Under the pieces are notes generated by a model. That model had not been told where the DNA came from and made no database searches. It worked only from the letters and a program-made list of their open reading frames with translations. Made by a program: the position numbers and the translations under genes. A stretch of 21,605 nt of DNA from Azolla pinnata (lineage: Eukaryota > Streptophyta > Polypodiopsida > Salviniales > Salviniaceae), in NCBI GenBank assembly GCA_037176905.1, contig JBBBWG010010612.1, positions 1 through 21,605 of the forward strand, read 5' to 3'. Below, in pieces: positions 19,503 through 21,605 of the stretch; position 1 is the first letter of the stretch; every line of letters begins with the position of its first letter.

Positions 19503-21605
19503 ATGATCGTGGGCATCGACCGTTGCGATGTGTTCGAGCTCTCGGGCCCTGTGCACCTCTGCAACAGCAACAGCAACGACAGCAACGACAGCAACAGCAA
19601 CGACAACAACAACAACAAGCATGCGCTGATGGCGGGGCTTGTGCAGTCGGTGTACGTGGCCGAGAAGGATCGGCAGCAGGGACGACACCTCGGGCCCGAT
19701 GCGTTGGCTCCCTCGTGGTGGCGCCGCCTCGGCTACGAGCTGGTGGCGTTCGTCGGGGACGAGATGGCCGAAGGCGGACGACGACGATCGGACCAACTGT
19801 GGGACGATTTCGAGGACGGGGAATCTGGCGATGGGCGCCCTAACGATCGGATCATCGGTGCCATCTTCGAGAACGTCAGCAAATCCATGGATCCTCAGCA
19901 GCAGCAAGGCAGCTGCAGGCTCGTCGTCGCGTTTCGAGGCACGATGATCGGGAGCTGGGAATCAATGCCCGCCGACATGGCCGCGAATGCGAGCCTGGCG
20001 CTTCACCAGCTGCACACGACACGCCGATTCGCCGTCGCGCTCCACGCGATCCGGGCCGCCGTCGAAGCAGTAAGCACCTGTGTTCGGAAAACCCTGAACT
20101 CTTGGAGTGATTCAGCTGGGCCAGTTTAGGGAGAAGAGAATTGATTAGGGGTGGATTAGCCGGAGCGATGGATTGTAGATGAATCTGGAATAGCCGCTCT
20201 TCGTCGAATTTCACAGATTATTATATTACCTTCAATTATAGACTTCGAAAGCTCATAAGCACATATCCGATCCGGTGACAGAGAGCCTTGCTTCACCACA
20301 AGAGTCTTTGTAGCGTCTCAAGTTGTCGTAATAAAAGGGGGTGGGTAGTAGCTAGTGTCCTCTACATAGGTCGATTTCTTGGGCTCTTGAAGTTAGTGCT
20401 CACACCTATCAAAACGGCTAACTCTATAGGTTTGCCACAATCTTAGGATAACCGGTTTTTTCACTTATTCGACCCTACACTAATTTCAAAAGTAGCCTTA
20501 TAAATTGGTTGCTTAAGGTTAAATGCCCATAGCATTGTGTGTGTCTTACATATAGGTTAATTTTAGTCCACTAAGATAAACCGGTTTCTCAGTTATCCTA
20601 AGTATCTTTCTGAGGTTAGATGCCTTTAAAATGGGTTTATCGCAGGCCTAGCATAACCGGTTTTTTCACTTATTCGACCCTACACTAATTTCAAAAGTAG
20701 CCTTATAAATTGGTTGCTTAAGGTTAAATGCCCATAGCATTGTGTGTGTCTTACATATAGGTTAATTTTAGTCCACTAAGATAAACCGGTTTCTCAGTTA
20801 TCCTAAGTATCTTTCTGAGGTTAGATGCCTTTAAAATGGGTTTATCGCAGGCCTAGCATAACCGGTTTTCTACTCGTAAAAACTATCTCAAAAGTAACCT
20901 TATAAATAAATCGGCTCCGTAAGGCTAATAATATGCCCATGACACCAGCAAGTGGGACGCGGTGTGGGTCAATTTCTCGGGCTCCTTGACTACTCTATGT
21001 GCTCACACTTGTCCAATGAGCATATGGGGTTTGTCACAGTCTCGGGATAACCAAAATTTCCACTCATCTTACCCTAACACAATGTTGAAAGCAGCCTTAC
21101 AAAATTAGTTCCCTAAGGTTCAATGCGCCACAGAACATCCGGTGTGTCTGTGTGTGTGTGTTTGGACATATATGGGCTTATCCCAGTCCTAAGGGGTTTT
21201 CCAGTCATCACACCTTTAATTTAAAACCAAAAAACCACTTCAAGGAGCAACCCTCTGAAAACTGGGTTGTCGAAGGTTAAAAGGACGAGTGTGTCCCAAC
21301 GACATAATCCGGTTTCCCACTTATCCTACCCTCAAAACCATTTTTCGAAAGCAGAATCGAATCCTCTCGAGCTTTGAAAGCGTTTGCCGAGAGAGCATCG
21401 TGCTGCTACTGTCTGTCGGTGTGTGTGTGTGTGGCTACAGGCGGGAAGCGAGGCGGTGGCGGTGGCGGGGCACTCGCTGGGCGCGGCGCTCGCGCTGCTC
21501 GGAGGCCGGGCGCTGGCAGAGGAAGGGACGCGGATCGAGGCGCACCTCTTCAACCCGCCGTTCCCGGCGGCGGCGGCGCCGATCGAGCGCATCTTCGCCG
21601 GGAGC
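19503..21605 (+). CDS. Class 3 lipase-like alpha/beta hydrolase, 5' part (runs off the right edge)
   Basis: It resembles the plant family annotated from Arabidopsis At4g10955 (lipase-like; substrate not established to my knowledge). Exon 1 is 19503-20069 (189 codons); exon 2 begins at 21441 and is open to the window end (55 codons). Seen: FELSGPVHL near the start, an Asn/Ser/Asp run (about residues 22-37), LVQSVYVAEKDRQ, ALAPSWW, then CRLVVAFRGT (strand and oxyanion region) and LHTTRRFAVALHAIRAAVEA. AGHSLGAALALL carries the nucleophile Ser201 in a G-x-S-x-G elbow, followed by FNPPF. The catalytic Asp and His lie beyond the window. There is no signal peptide. The ATG at 19503 has A at -3; no earlier in-frame ATG was seen. 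The intron has donor A|GTAAGC and acceptor ACAG|GCG, phase 0, and is filled by a repeat array. Confidence 0.88.
19563..19617 (+). repeat. AAC/AGC/GAC trinucleotide run coding Asn/Ser/Asp
   Basis: An in-frame run of AAC, AGC and GAC codons in lipase exon 1, between the FELSGPVHL and HALMAGLVQ blocks. The position corresponds to a variable loop in the family as I recall it. Confidence 0.8.
20370..21350 (+). repeat. Higher-order tandem repeat array in the lipase intron
   Basis: 20448-20652 and 20653-20857 are 205-bp copies that look identical by eye. Each contains two related monomers beginning ATAACCGGTTT and ATAAACCGGTTT (for example at 20448 and 20576). Diverged monomers start near 20858, 21047, 21189 and 21304. 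A second, longer period is visible: 20370-20453 resembles 20968-21052, about 599 bases apart (shared words ATTTCT, GGGCTC, GTGCTCACAC). No coding capacity and no match to a transposon family that I know. Confidence 0.88.

Noticed and set aside
20370-21350. Repeat array as a CRISPR-like or mobile-element array
   Set aside because: Units are directly adjacent with no unique spacers, lie in a plant intron, and have no terminal repeats or transposase frame.

Overview
The window is nuclear DNA from a land plant. It carries five protein genes of plant-specific or plant-typical families, four with GT-AG spliceosomal introns. There are no bacterial features, no recognisable transposon genes and no RNA genes. 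The DELLA protein has a degenerate GA-perception motif (DVLLA rather than DELLA, NHVNP rather than VHYNP). Intact motifs are typical of vascular plants, so I lean towards a non-vascular (bryophyte-like) or otherwise early-diverging plant. This is an inference, not a proof.

Layout, left to right. (1) Minus strand, running off the left edge: the N-terminal 365 codons of an intronless DELLA/GRAS regulator, starting near 1097. (2) 1098-4007: divergent intergenic region rich in microsatellites (CATG, CATA, ACGT, AAT, CTGATG), ending in a telo-box cluster. (3) 4022-9601 plus: complete 18-exon DNA ligase I gene (802 codons) with a predicted mitochondrial presequence, a second in-frame AUG and a tiny uORF. 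(4) 9602-11440: intergenic region and GA/CT-rich COBRA leader. (5) 11441-14648 plus: complete 6-exon COBRA-family GPI-anchored protein (458 codons). Its third intron is an almost adenine-free TTC/TGC repeat. (6) 14649-16549: AT-rich spacer between convergent genes. (7) 18211-16550 minus: complete 4-exon LSF2-type phosphoglucan phosphatase (317 codons). (8) 18212-19502: divergent spacer with a long TG/ATGC microsatellite. (9) 19503 to the right edge, plus: 5' part of a class 3 lipase-like alpha/beta hydrolase. Its first intron holds an array of 205-bp and ~600-bp-period repeats.

The genes do not form a pathway. They cover growth regulation (DELLA), replication and repair (LIG1), wall orientation (COBRA), plastid starch turnover (LSF2) and lipid or ester hydrolysis. 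All exon boundaries were built by hand from reading-frame continuity, splice-site dinucleotides and recalled family sequences; no alignment was run. I found no credible new enzymatic system. The most interesting signals are the COBRA intron, the LIG1 leader, the DELLA motif divergence and the repeat array in the lipase intron.
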